From Streptomyces sp. AC555_RSS877 (GTDB taxonomy: Bacteria > Actinomycetota > Actinomycetes > Streptomycetales > Streptomycetaceae), in NCBI RefSeq assembly GCF_019049245.1, contig NZ_JAGMUK010000128.1, forward strand, positions 1 through 50,952: a stretch of DNA of 50,952 nt, given 5' to 3'. The notes beneath the pieces were generated by a model. It made no database searches. It saw only the letters and a list, made by a program, of their open reading frames with translations, and had not been told where the DNA came from. The position numbers were made by a program, and so were the translations under genes. Positions 23,281 through 33,232 of the stretch are shown piece by piece. Every line of letters starts with the position of its first letter. The first letter of the stretch is position 1.

Positions 23281-24570
23281 CTACTGGCGCTTGGCCGTCG
23301 GCGCCCCGGGCACACCCTTCGGGGCCGGGGCCGGGCGGCCACCCGACAGGAAGGACGCCCAGCTCTGCTTCGGGGCCTCGCCGACCGTCAGGGAGCGCAG
23401 CTTCTGGAGGGTCTTCGGGTCCTGGGCGTCCAGCCAGTCGGCGAGCTGCCGGAAGGACACGCAGCGCACGTCGGGCTTGTTGCAGACCCGCTCGACGACC
23501 TCCTCGACGGCCCGCATGTAGGTGCCGCCGTTCCAGGACTCGAAGTGGTTGCCGATGATCAGGGGCGCGCGGTTGCCGTCGTAGGCCCGGCGGAAGCCCC
23601 CGAGGAGACCGTCGCGCATCTGGTCGCCCCAGAAGTCGTGCTTGGCGGGGTCACCTTGGGTCCTGGTGCCCGACTGATTGACCATGAAGTTGTAGTCCAT
23701 CGTCAGCTGCTCGTAGGAGTGCCCGGGGAACGGCACGAGCTGCATGGACAGGTCCCACAGGCCTTCCTTCTTCTTCGGCCAGACCTGGTTGTTGACACCG
23801 CTGGTGTCGTAGCGGAAGCCCAGCTCGCGGGCTGCCTTCATGAAGTTCTTCTGGCCCTCCAGGCAGGGTGTGCGGGCGCCGATGAGTTCCTTGTCGTAGT
23901 CGAAGGGCAGCGGGGAGGCGTTCTTCAGGCCGGCGTTGGTCTTCCAGGACTTCACGAAGTGCTTGGCCTGGGCGATCTCGTCCTTCCAGTCCTCCACCGA
24001 CCACTCGCCGACCCCGCCGCCGCTGCCGCAGAAGTGGCCGTTGAAGTGGGTGCCGATCTCGTTGCCCTCCAGCCACGCCATGCGCAACTGCTTCGCGGTC
24101 TCGGCGATGCCCCGCTCGTCGTTGAAGCCGATGTCGGAGCGGCCCGGTGAGTGCTGCGGCGGCCTGTACAGGTCACGCTTCTCCTCCGGGAGCATGTACA
24201 CGCCGCTGAGGAAGTACGTCATCGTCGCGTTGTTCGCCTTGGCGACCTTGCGGAAGTGGGAGAACAGCCTCTGGCCGTCCTCACCGGCGCCGTCCCAGGA
24301 GAACACCACGAACTGCGGGGGCTTCTGGCCCGGCTTGAGGCGTTCGGGTCGGGGCAGGTGGGGCTGGGCTCCGGTGTACGAGGTGGAGCCGTCGCCGATC
24401 AGGCGGACGACATTCTTGGGCGGCGCCTGGGCCGGCTTCGCCTTCGGTGGCCCTGCCGCTGCTTCCTTGGAACCGTCGCTTCCGATCCCGCAGCCGGCGA
24501 GGGACGCGGCACAGACCGCGGCGACCACGGCGCCCGCGGCGACCACGGCGATCCTCTGGATGGCGGCCAT
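23281..24570 (-). CDS. Lipoprotein with polysaccharide-deacetylase-like domain
   Basis: 429 residues. A lipobox signal peptide is clear: basic start, hydrophobic VVAAGAVVAAVCAAS and LAGC with Cys at 27. A Pro/Ala/Lys linker follows. The mature part has FVVFSWDGAGED, similar to the first NodB motif (TFDDG) with a changed metal Asp, then TYFLSGVYML, GNEIGTHFNGHFCG (NodB H-x-x-x-H-like motif), and a C-terminal PLIIGNHFESWNGG. It is probably a cell-surface carbohydrate-binding or deacetylase-related protein. The non-canonical first motif leaves activity open. It ends three bases before the convergent ATPase gene. Confidence 0.75.
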   Translation of the reverse strand: MAAIQRIAVVAAGAVVAAVCAASLAGCGIGSDGSKEAAAGPPKAKPAQAPPKNVVRLIGDGSTSYTGAQPHLPRPERLKPGQKPPQFVVFSWDGAGEDGQRLFSHFRKVAKANNATMTYFLSGVYMLPEEKRDLYRPPQHSPGRSDIGFNDERGIAETAKQLRMAWLEGNEIGTHFNGHFCGSGGGVGEWSVEDWKDEIAQAKHFVKSWKTNAGLKNASPLPFDYDKELIGARTPCLEGQKNFMKAARELGFRYDTSGVNNQVWPKKKEGLWDLSMQLVPFPGHSYEQLTMDYNFMVNQSGTRTQGDPAKHDFWGDQMRDGLLGGFRRAYDGNRAPLIIGNHFESWNGGTYMRAVEEVVERVCNKPDVRCVSFRQLADWLDAQDPKTLQKLRSLTVGEAPKQSWASFLSGGRPAPAPKGVPGAPTAKRQ

Positions 24571-24880
24571 GTTCCGCCCACCTACTTCCTTCTCTCGGGC
24601 CGACGCCGGTGAAGGCGTGTTGTGGCCGTCAAGCTCGCACGGGACCGAGAAGGAATTAGTACGACCAGCCGATCAAAGAGCCACTTCACTCTCCGGAGTT
24701 ACCTATTCACCCATTTGCCAGCAAAGTCTATGCTCGCTCTTTACTCTGCATTACGATCCGTTACTGAGTGTTAGTTCATCCCGCCGCTGCACGCCGTGAC
24801 CCACGGCCGCCGACCCGACCCCCCGCCATCGGGGGACCACCAGATCGCGACCGCGCTGCCCCGGAGGAGACGGGAAAAAA
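24571..24880. other. Divergent promoter region
   Basis: 310 bases with no gene. The centre (24,650-24,780) is distinctly AT-richer than the flanks and should hold the promoters of the lipoprotein gene (minus) and of the SulP-carbonic anhydrase gene (plus). No clear operator palindrome seen. Confidence 0.5.
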
Positions 24881-27274
24881 ATGTCAGCCTGCGTCCCCAC
24901 TCGCGCCGCCGACTCGATTCGGCCGGAGAGCATTCGACAACCCCACGACCCGCCGCCCCCCTCCCGCCGCTTCCGTGTCGCGGGCGCCGACGTGTCGGCC
25001 TCGATCGCGGTCTTCCTGATCGCCCTGCCCCTGTCCCTCGGCATCGCCCTCGCCACCGGTGCGCCCCTGCAGGCCGGACTCGTCGCCGCCGCTGTCGGAG
25101 GCATCGTCGCCGGCCGGCTCGGCGGCGCCCCGCTCCAGGTCAGCGGCCCGGCCGCCGGGCTGACCGTGGTCACCGCCGACCTCATCCAGCGCTACGGCTG
25201 GCGGACGACCTGCGCCATCACCGTCCTGGCGGGCCTCGCCCAACTCGGCCTCGGCTGCCTGCGCGTGGCCCGCGGCGCCCTCGCCGTCAGCCCCGCGATC
25301 GTGCACGGCATGCTCGCCGGCATCGGCGTCACCATCGCCGTCGCCCAGTTGCACATCGTTCTCGGCGGCACCCCGCAGAGCTCCGTCCTCGACAACGTGC
25401 GTGCGCTGCCCGCCCAGTTGGCGGGCCTGCATCCGGCCGCCGTGTCGGTGAGCGCGCTGACCCTGGTCCTGCTCTTGCTCTGGCCCCGGATCCCCGGCCG
25501 GGCAGGGCGCCTGCTCCGCAGGATCCCGGCCGCGCTCGTCGCCGTCGCCGGGGCCTCCGCCGCCGCCTCGCTCGCCGGGCTCACCCTGCCCAAGGTCGAC
25601 CTGCCGTCCTGGCGCAGCCACGCCCTGGCCGGACTTCCCGAGGGGCCGGTGCTCGGTCTGGTCGCCGCCGTGCTCACCACCACGCTGGTGTGCAGTGTGC
25701 AGTCGTTGCTCGGCGCGGTCGCCGTGGACAAGCTGGTGGCCGGCCGCCCCGGCCTGCCCGCCGGCGTCGGCCGCTCCGACCTGGACCGCGAACTGCTCGG
25801 GCAGGGCGCCGCCAACATCGTCTCCGGTTCGCTCGGGGGACTTCCCGTCGCGGGCGTCGCCGTGCGCAGTTCGGCCAATGTCCACGCCGGTGCCGTCAGC
25901 CGGAACTCCACGATGTTGCACGGCGTTCTCGTAGTAGTCGCCGCGTTGCTGATGGTCCCGATCCTGGAGCTCATCCCGCTCGCCTCACTCGCCGCCCTGG
26001 TGATGGCCGTCGGCATCCAGATGGTGTCCCTGCACCACATCCGCACGGTGACCCGCCACCGAGAAGTGCCGGTGTACGCCGTCACCACGCTCGGCGTGGT
26101 CATCCTCGGCGTCCTGGAGGGCGTCGCGCTCGGCATCGCCGTGGCCGTCGCCGTCGCCCTGCACCGCCTCACGCGCACCCACATCACGCACGAAGAGAGG
26201 GAAGGAGTCCATCACGTACACGTACGAGGACAGCTGACGTTTCTCGCGGTGCCCCGGCTCAGCCGGGCCCTGCATCTCGTGCCCCAAGGCGCCCAGGTCG
26301 TGGTGGAGTTGGGCGGGTCGTTCATGGACCATGCGGCGTACGAGTCTCTGCAGGACTGGCAGAACACGCACACCGCGCGAGGCGGCTCCGTCGAGCTCAC
26401 CGGCCGCCGCGCCGGGGTCCGGACCGGCGAGCCGGGAAGCGCGGCCGATCTCACGGCCGAGGCCGCAGAGGCCGAGTCGGCCACCGGCGCCGCCGGCTGC
26501 CGCTGTCGCCCCTGGACACCGTGGCGCAACCACCAGTGCGACCGCCCGCAGCCCTCGCCACCCCACGAGGGGCATGCGGGCAGAGCCGGCGCGCCCGGTG
26601 CGGCGAGCGGTCACGATCTGGCGCGTGGCATCAGCGCGTTCCAGCGCCACACCGCCCCGCACGTGCGGGGTGAGCTGGCCCGGCTGGCGCGTGAGGGCCA
26701 GCGGCCGTCCCAGCTCTTCCTCACCTGCGCGGACTCACGCCTCGTCACCTCGATGATCACCTCCAGTGGTCCGGGCGATCTCTTCGTGGTGCGCAACGTG
26801 GGCAACCTCGTTCCACTGCCCGGCCAGGAGAGCGGCGACGACTCGGTGGCGGCCGCGATCGAGTACGCGGTGGATGTGCTGAAGGTGCGCTCCATCACGG
26901 TGTGCGGGCACTCCGGATGCGGGGCGATGCAGGCGCTGCTCAACTCCGAGCCCGGCGGCGCCCGGACGCCGCTCAAGCGGTGGCTGCGGCACGGGCTGCC
27001 GAGCCTTGAGCGCATGGCCGGCGACGACCGGCCGTGGGCCCGGCTGTCCGGACGGGAACCCGCCGACGCGGTCGAGCAGCTCTGTCTGACCAACGTGGTC
27101 CAGCAGTTGGAGCATCTGTCCGCCCACGAGTCGGTGGTGCGGGCCCGGCGAGAAGGGGCGCTGGAACTGCACGGGATGTACTTCCACGTGGGAGAGGCCC
27201 AGGCGTACCTGCTCACCGGAACGGGCGCGGACGAGGTGTTCGACCATGTGCGGGCGGCGGATGTGCCGGTGTGA
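24881..27274 (+). CDS. SulP-family bicarbonate transporter fused to beta-carbonic anhydrase
   Basis: 797 residues, ATG behind GGAGGAGA. Residues 35-430 hold the SulP transport core with about ten to twelve hydrophobic segments; QVSGPAAGLTVV and SGSLGGLPVAGVAVRSSANVHAGA are family motifs. A short STAS-like part (VHVRGQLTFLAVPRL, VVVELGGSFMDHAAYESL) follows at about 450-510, then a linker of about 90 residues rich in Ala, Gly and Cys (CRCRPW). The C-terminal beta-carbonic anhydrase has Cys616, Asp618, His677 and Cys680 (CADSR and GHSGCG), the full zinc site. The fusion couples bicarbonate uptake to CO2/bicarbonate interconversion at the membrane, probably feeding carboxylases. Confidence 0.9.
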   Translation: MSACVPTRAADSIRPESIRQPHDPPPPSRRFRVAGADVSASIAVFLIALPLSLGIALATGAPLQAGLVAAAVGGIVAGRLGGAPLQVSGPAAGLTVVTADLIQRYGWRTTCAITVLAGLAQLGLGCLRVARGALAVSPAIVHGMLAGIGVTIAVAQLHIVLGGTPQSSVLDNVRALPAQLAGLHPAAVSVSALTLVLLLLWPRIPGRAGRLLRRIPAALVAVAGASAAASLAGLTLPKVDLPSWRSHALAGLPEGPVLGLVAAVLTTTLVCSVQSLLGAVAVDKLVAGRPGLPAGVGRSDLDRELLGQGAANIVSGSLGGLPVAGVAVRSSANVHAGAVSRNSTMLHGVLVVVAALLMVPILELIPLASLAALVMAVGIQMVSLHHIRTVTRHREVPVYAVTTLGVVILGVLEGVALGIAVAVAVALHRLTRTHITHEEREGVHHVHVRGQLTFLAVPRLSRALHLVPQGAQVVVELGGSFMDHAAYESLQDWQNTHTARGGSVELTGRRAGVRTGEPGSAADLTAEAAEAESATGAAGCRCRPWTPWRNHQCDRPQPSPPHEGHAGRAGAPGAASGHDLARGISAFQRHTAPHVRGELARLAREGQRPSQLFLTCADSRLVTSMITSSGPGDLFVVRNVGNLVPLPGQESGDDSVAAAIEYAVDVLKVRSITVCGHSGCGAMQALLNSEPGGARTPLKRWLRHGLPSLERMAGDDRPWARLSGREPADAVEQLCLTNVVQQLEHLSAHESVVRARREGALELHGMYFHVGEAQAYLLTGTGADEVFDHVRAADVPV

Positions 27275-27291
27275 CGCGAGGGGGGCGCTTT

Positions 27292-27321
27292 GCGGGCGGG
27301 CGGGCTGATCCGCCCGCCCGC
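27292..27321 (+). terminator. Terminator hairpin
   Basis: GC-only stem of 12 bases (27292-27303 with 27310-27321) 18 bases after the stop of the SulP-CA gene. Confidence 0.8.
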
Positions 27322-27631
27322 GGCGCGCCCTGGGGCAGGGGCTCCGGTTCGCAGGGCCTGCTCTCGCCCTGACGGCGGTGCTGCTTCAGAACCGCGGGGA
27401 AACTTCGCCGCCCCATCGGCGACGGTGTGGGCGTCGGCGACAGGCCGGGCCGGGCCGGGCCACAACAAGATGTCACCGCGCGCACTTGTCCTTCTTCCCC
27501 TCTCCTCCCCGGCGCTTCCCCTGTACTCGGGCCGGAGTGTGAAAGGCGTTACAGGTGCTGAACTCTGCCCGGTCGTCGTCCGTGGGTACGAATGAGCCCG
27601 GCCGCCGAAACCGACGTACACCACCGCACGC

Positions 27632-27647
27632 ACAGGTCTAAACCAAT
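27632..27647. promoter_or_regulatory. DasR-like operator upstream of acs
   Basis: ACAGGTCTAAACCAAT matches 13 of 16 positions of the DasR (GntR/HutC) site A(C/G)TGGTCTAGACCA(C/G)T. It lies about 100 bases before the leader peptide of acs, in a place suited to transcription control by N-acetylglucosamine status. Confidence 0.5.
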
Positions 27648-27687
27648 TTTCCGTCGACCCTTGTCACCGGGCCCCCGGGTCTGATGA

Positions 27688-27707
27688 GCTGTGGCCTGGG
27701 ACACAGC
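27688..27707. promoter_or_regulatory. Crp-like palindrome upstream of acs
   Basis: GCTGTG-N8-CACAGC is a perfect 6-base palindrome containing GTG-N6-GA-CAC, the form I remember for Streptomyces Crp sites. The crp gene itself is in this window at 36,432. acs is under Crp control in other bacteria. Confidence 0.5.
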
Positions 27708-27733
27708 GGACAACCCTGAGAATGGGAGATGTC

Positions 27734-27780
27734 GTGAGCAACGAAAGCCTGGCCAACCTGCTGAGGGAGGAGATGGGACA

Positions 27781-27784
<4 letters not shown>
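27734..27784 (+). CDS. 16-residue leader peptide that copies the Acs N terminus
   Basis: GTG at 27734 with GGGAG six bases upstream; the peptide is MSNESLANLLREEMGQ. The following acs product begins MSENSSLSNLLREERRF, so the peptide is a near duplicate of the enzyme's start. Its TGA (27782-27784) overlaps the acs GTG (27781), and its last codons hold the GGGAGGAG that serves as acs ribosome-binding site. Most Streptomyces Acs proteins begin like the leader (MSNESLANLL), so a local duplication followed by a frame break is the simplest origin. It would make acs translation depend on passage of ribosomes through the peptide. Confidence 0.6.
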
Positions 27785-29742
<1,958 letters not shown>

Positions 29743-29750
29743 GGACAGCC

Positions 29751-29791
29751 GTCAGGGGCGCCCGGCGACAAGCGCGCCGGGTGCCCCTGAC
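29751..29791 (+). terminator. Strong intrinsic terminator
   Basis: GTCAGGGGC-x-CCCGGCG at 29751-29767 pairs with 29775-29791 over 17 bases with one mismatch. Confidence 0.85.
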
Positions 29792-29916
29792 GCACCTAAC
29801 ATGGAGATCCACCGGATTCCTCCCCGTGCATTTTAGGTAAAACAACCACATAGGTGCGCCGGGAAGTCTGGTCGGCAACGTGCTCGATGCTGCCCACCGA
29901 CCGGAGGCCTCCCCCC

Positions 29917-31353
29917 GTGACCGCGCCCCGCCCCACCACCCCCCGCAAGGCCTTCGGCCGGCTCTCCCTGCCCGAGCGGACCTTCGTCGCGAACGCGCTG
30001 CGCACCGAGACCGTCGGCGGTGTCCTGCTGCTCGTCTCCGCGGTCACCGCGCTGGTGTGGGCGAACGTGCCGGCGGGCCACGACAGCTACGAGAGCGTCA
30101 GCCACTTCCACCTCGGCCCCGCGACCCTCGGCCTGAACCTGTCGATCGCGCACTGGGCGGCCGACGGACTCCTCGCGGTCTTCTTCTTCGTCGCCGGCAT
30201 CGAGCTCAAGCGCGAACTGGTCGCCGGCGACCTCAAGGACCCCAAGGCGGCCGCGCTGCCCGTGGTGGCGGCCCTGTGCGGGATGGCCGTACCGGCGCTC
30301 GTCTACCTGCTCACCAACGTCACCGGCGGCGGCTCACTGCAGGGCTGGGCCGTGCCCACCGCCACCGACATCGCCTTCGCACTCGCCGTGCTCGCCGTCA
30401 TCGGCACGTCCCTGCCGAGCGCCCTGCGCGCGTTCCTGCTCACCCTCGCCGTGGTCGACGACCTCTTCGCGATCCTGATCATCGCGGTCTTCTTCACCGA
30501 CAGCCTCGACTTCGCCGCGCTCGCCGGCGCGGTCGTCGGCCTCGCCGTCTTCTGGCTGCTGCTGCGCAAGGGCGTACGCGGCTGGTACGTGTACATCCCG
30601 CTCGCGCTCGTGATCTGGGCGCTGATGTACAACAGCGGCATCCACGCCACGATCGCGGGCGTCGCGATGGGCCTGATGCTGCGCTGCACGACCCGCGAGG
30701 GTGAGGAGCACTCCCCCGGCGAGCACATCGAACATCTCGTACGTCCGCTCTCGGCCGGGTTGGCCGTACCGCTGTTCGCCCTGTTCAGCGCGGGTGTCTC
30801 GCTCTCCGGGGGCGCGCTGGGCGACGTGTTCACCAAGCCGGAGACGCTCGGGGTGGTCCTCGGTCTTGTGGTCGGCAAGGCGGTCGGCATCTTCGGCGGA
30901 ACCTGGCTGACGGCCCGCTTCACCCGGGCCTCGCTCAGCGACGACCTGGAGTGGGCCGACGTGTTCGCCGTGGCCACCCTGGCCGGCATCGGGTTCACCG
31001 TGTCGCTGCTCATCGGCGAGCTCGCCTTCGACGGCAACGCGACGCTGACGGACGAGGTCAAGGCCGCCGTACTCACCGGGTCCGTCATCGCGGCCGTGCT
31101 GGCGACCGTGCTGCTGAAGGTACGGAACGCCAAGTACCGGCGCCTGTACGAGGCCGAGGAGCGCGACGAGGACCTCGACGGGATCCCGGACATCTACGAG
31201 GAGGACGAGCCGGAGTACCACCTGCGGATGGCCGCGATCCACGACCGCAAGGCCGCCGAGCACCGCCGGCTCGCCGAAGTGAAGGCCGCCGAACGCCACG
31301 CGCTTGCCGAAGTGACGGGCGGGGCAGGCGATCAGGACGGTCGTCCGGCATGA
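29917..31353 (+). CDS. nhaA: NhaA-type Na+/H+ antiporter with acidic cytosolic tail
   Basis: 478 residues from GTG at 29917 (CGGAGG nine bases upstream); ATG 29887 is an alternative. Eleven to twelve hydrophobic segments; PTATDIAFALAVLAVIG and AVVDDLFAILIIAVFF with the transport pair Asp181-Asp182 are diagnostic. It exchanges Na+ for protons at the plasma membrane. The C-terminal 70 residues are soluble: DEDLDGIPD from residue 417 followed by an acidic run, then an Ala/Glu/Arg/His-rich helix (AAIHDRKAAEHRRLAEVKAAERH). The D-x-D-x-DG spacing resembles a calcium loop; a sensing role is possible but unproved. Confidence 0.93.
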   Translation: MTAPRPTTPRKAFGRLSLPERTFVANALRTETVGGVLLLVSAVTALVWANVPAGHDSYESVSHFHLGPATLGLNLSIAHWAADGLLAVFFFVAGIELKRELVAGDLKDPKAAALPVVAALCGMAVPALVYLLTNVTGGGSLQGWAVPTATDIAFALAVLAVIGTSLPSALRAFLLTLAVVDDLFAILIIAVFFTDSLDFAALAGAVVGLAVFWLLLRKGVRGWYVYIPLALVIWALMYNSGIHATIAGVAMGLMLRCTTREGEEHSPGEHIEHLVRPLSAGLAVPLFALFSAGVSLSGGALGDVFTKPETLGVVLGLVVGKAVGIFGGTWLTARFTRASLSDDLEWADVFAVATLAGIGFTVSLLIGELAFDGNATLTDEVKAAVLTGSVIAAVLATVLLKVRNAKYRRLYEAEERDEDLDGIPDIYEEDEPEYHLRMAAIHDRKAAEHRRLAEVKAAERHALAEVTGGAGDQDGRPA

Positions 31354-31416
31354 TCTGACGGGACGGCACAGAAGAACCGTTCCCAGTCAGGCACACAGCA
31401 GAAAAGGGAGAACGCG

Positions 31417-31911
31417 ATGAGCGCACCCGACGGCAGCCCGGTCGGCGCCGAACGCAGCATCGGCCAGCTGTTCGCCTCGGCGACGACCGAGATGTCCGCG
31501 CTGGTGCACGACGAGATCGCGCTGGCCAAGTCTCAGCTCAAGCGCGACGTCAAACGCGGGGCGACGAGCGGCGGCGCGTTCACGGTGGCCGGGGCGATCC
31601 TGCTCTTCTCGCTGCCGATGCTGAACTTCGCGCTCGCGTACGGAATCCGCACGTGGAGCGACTGGAACCTCGCGGTCTGCTTCCTGCTCTCCTTCGCGGC
31701 GAACGTGCTCGTCGCGCTCGTCCTCGCACTGATCGGCATGGTCTTCGCGAAGAAGGCCAAGAAGAGCAAGGGCCCGCAGAAGGTCGCCGCCTCGATGAAG
31801 GAGTCGGCGAACGTCCTGCAGAACGCCAAGCCGCACCCGCGCCCGGCGGCCCTGGAGGACGGGCTCCCGGACGCCAAGGCCATCGAGGCTGTGGCACGCT
31901 CATCCTCATGA
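31417..31911 (+). CDS. Actinobacterial holin-X-like membrane protein (phage holin family)
   Basis: 164 residues, ATG behind AAGGGAGA. N-terminal amphipathic helix (SIGQLFASATTEMSALVHDEIALAKSQ), two membrane segments (FTVAGAILLFSLPMLNFALAYG and LAVCFLLSFAANVLVALVLALIGMVF), then a Lys-rich tail. This is the domain architecture of actinobacterial putative holin-X proteins, which are chromosomal and not tied to phages. The stop overlaps the start of the hydrolase (ATGA), so the two are translated together. Function unknown; a role in envelope stress is possible. Confidence 0.85.
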   Translation: MSAPDGSPVGAERSIGQLFASATTEMSALVHDEIALAKSQLKRDVKRGATSGGAFTVAGAILLFSLPMLNFALAYGIRTWSDWNLAVCFLLSFAANVLVALVLALIGMVFAKKAKKSKGPQKVAASMKESANVLQNAKPHPRPAALEDGLPDAKAIEAVARSSS

Positions 31912-32846
31912 CGGATCCCGCGACACCCTCGTCCCAGCCGGCCTCGGTCGTACGACCGGACGGCCCCTGGACGCACCGGGAGGTCGCCGCCAACGGCGCG
32001 CGCTTCCACATCGCGGAGATGGGCGACGGGCCGCTGGTGCTGCTGCTGCACGGCTTCCCCCAGTTCTGGTGGACCTGGCGGCACCAGTTGCCCGCGCTCG
32101 CCGACGCGGGCTTCCGGGCCGTCGCCATGGACCTGCGCGGTGTCGGCGGCAGCGACCGCACCCCGCGCGGCTACGACCCGGCCAACCTCGCCCTCGACAT
32201 CACCGGCGTGATCCGTTCCCTGGGCGAGCCGGACGCCGCGCTGGTCGGCCACGACCTGGGCGGCTACCTGGCGTGGACGGCGGCCGCGATGCGCCCGAAG
32301 CTCGTGAGGCGGCTCGCGGTCGCCTCGATGCCACACCCCCGGCGCTGGCGCTCGGCGATGCTGTCGGACGTCAAGCAGACGTCCGCGGGCTCCTACATCT
32401 GGGGATTCCAGCGGCCGTGGATCCCCGAGCGGCAGCTCACCGCCGACGACGGCGCGCTCGTCGCGCGTCTCATCCGGGACTGGTCGGGCCCGCGCCTGCC
32501 GGACGACGACGCGGTGGACGCGTACCGCCGCGCGATCTGCATCCCCTCCACCGCGCACTGCTCGATCGAGCCGTACCGCTGGATGGTGCGGTCGATGGCG
32601 CGTCCCGACGGCATCCAGTTCAACCGGCGGATGAAGCGGCCGGTGCGGGTGCCGACCCTGCACCTGCACGGCTCGCTCGACCCGGTGATGCGGACGCGGA
32701 GCGCGGCCGGCTCCGGTGAGTACGTCGAAGCGCCGTACCGGTGGCGGCTGTTCGACGGCCTGGGGCACTTCCCGCACGAAGAGGACCCGATGGCCTTTTC
32801 CACCGAACTCATCAACTGGCTGAAGGACCCCGAACCCGATCGGTGA
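31908..32846 (+). CDS. Alpha/beta hydrolase, epoxide-hydrolase-like
   Basis: 312 residues from ATG at 31908. Oxyanion motif HGFPQFWWTWRHQLP near residue 50, nucleophile elbow GHDLGG with Asp as nucleophile, a cap domain rich in Arg and Trp, and catalytic His in LGHFPHEEDP near the end. An Asp nucleophile with HGFP-x-x-W is typical of soluble epoxide hydrolases and haloalkane dehalogenases; the two cap Tyr residues expected of epoxide hydrolases cannot be assigned with certainty. It is coupled to the holin-like gene. The substrate is unknown. A weak hairpin follows at 32867-32884. Confidence 0.87.
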   Translation: MTDPATPSSQPASVVRPDGPWTHREVAANGARFHIAEMGDGPLVLLLHGFPQFWWTWRHQLPALADAGFRAVAMDLRGVGGSDRTPRGYDPANLALDITGVIRSLGEPDAALVGHDLGGYLAWTAAAMRPKLVRRLAVASMPHPRRWRSAMLSDVKQTSAGSYIWGFQRPWIPERQLTADDGALVARLIRDWSGPRLPDDDAVDAYRRAICIPSTAHCSIEPYRWMVRSMARPDGIQFNRRMKRPVRVPTLHLHGSLDPVMRTRSAAGSGEYVEAPYRWRLFDGLGHFPHEEDPMAFSTELINWLKDPEPDR

Positions 32847-32987
32847 CCGTGCCGATGCGCCCGGTATCCGGACCTGGGCGTCCGGGCCTGAACACGTGTC
32901 CTACGAACGGCCACTTGCCCGGCGCATAGGCCAATTGGGGGGCCTGAGGGCGGTTATCGACCTTGGGGCAGGGGCAGACGTCGGGGT

Positions 32988-33170
32988 ATGGGCTGGACGC
33001 ACGACTACAGTGACGCAGCACGCAATCGACGCTCGGGCAGCGGCCTGGGCTCCCACCAGCGAGGCGGTCCCCCGCATATGGCGGGCACGGACCTGAGGGT
33101 GGGCATTCCGCGCATTCTGCGCCGCCGAGCCCGCTGGGTCTCGGTACGCCTGCGTCATCCGCGAGGCTGA
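32988..33170 (+). CDS. Small basic protein, probably conserved in Streptomyces
   Basis: 60 residues beginning MGWTHDYSDAARNRRSGSGL, with SHQRGGPP in the middle and an Arg-rich end (RILRRRARWVSVRLRHPRG). I recall near-identical small hypothetical proteins at this place in other Streptomyces, which supports it as a gene; the sequence itself shows only a modest GGGG-type ribosome-binding site. It is otherwise the only content of the 386-base gap between the hydrolase and the protease genes. Confidence 0.45.
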   Translation: MGWTHDYSDAARNRRSGSGLGSHQRGGPPHMAGTDLRVGIPRILRRRARWVSVRLRHPRG

Positions 33171-33232
33171 CGCTCCCCTTTTTTCTGCACCCCTTCTGAA
33201 CCCGGGACTCGGGCCTTCCCGAAACCCCGGGG

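Noticed and set aside
31417..31911. Holin-like gene as part of a prophage
   Set aside because: This family is chromosomal in actinobacteria, and neighbouring nhaA, hydrolase and protease genes are ordinary; no phage gene is near.
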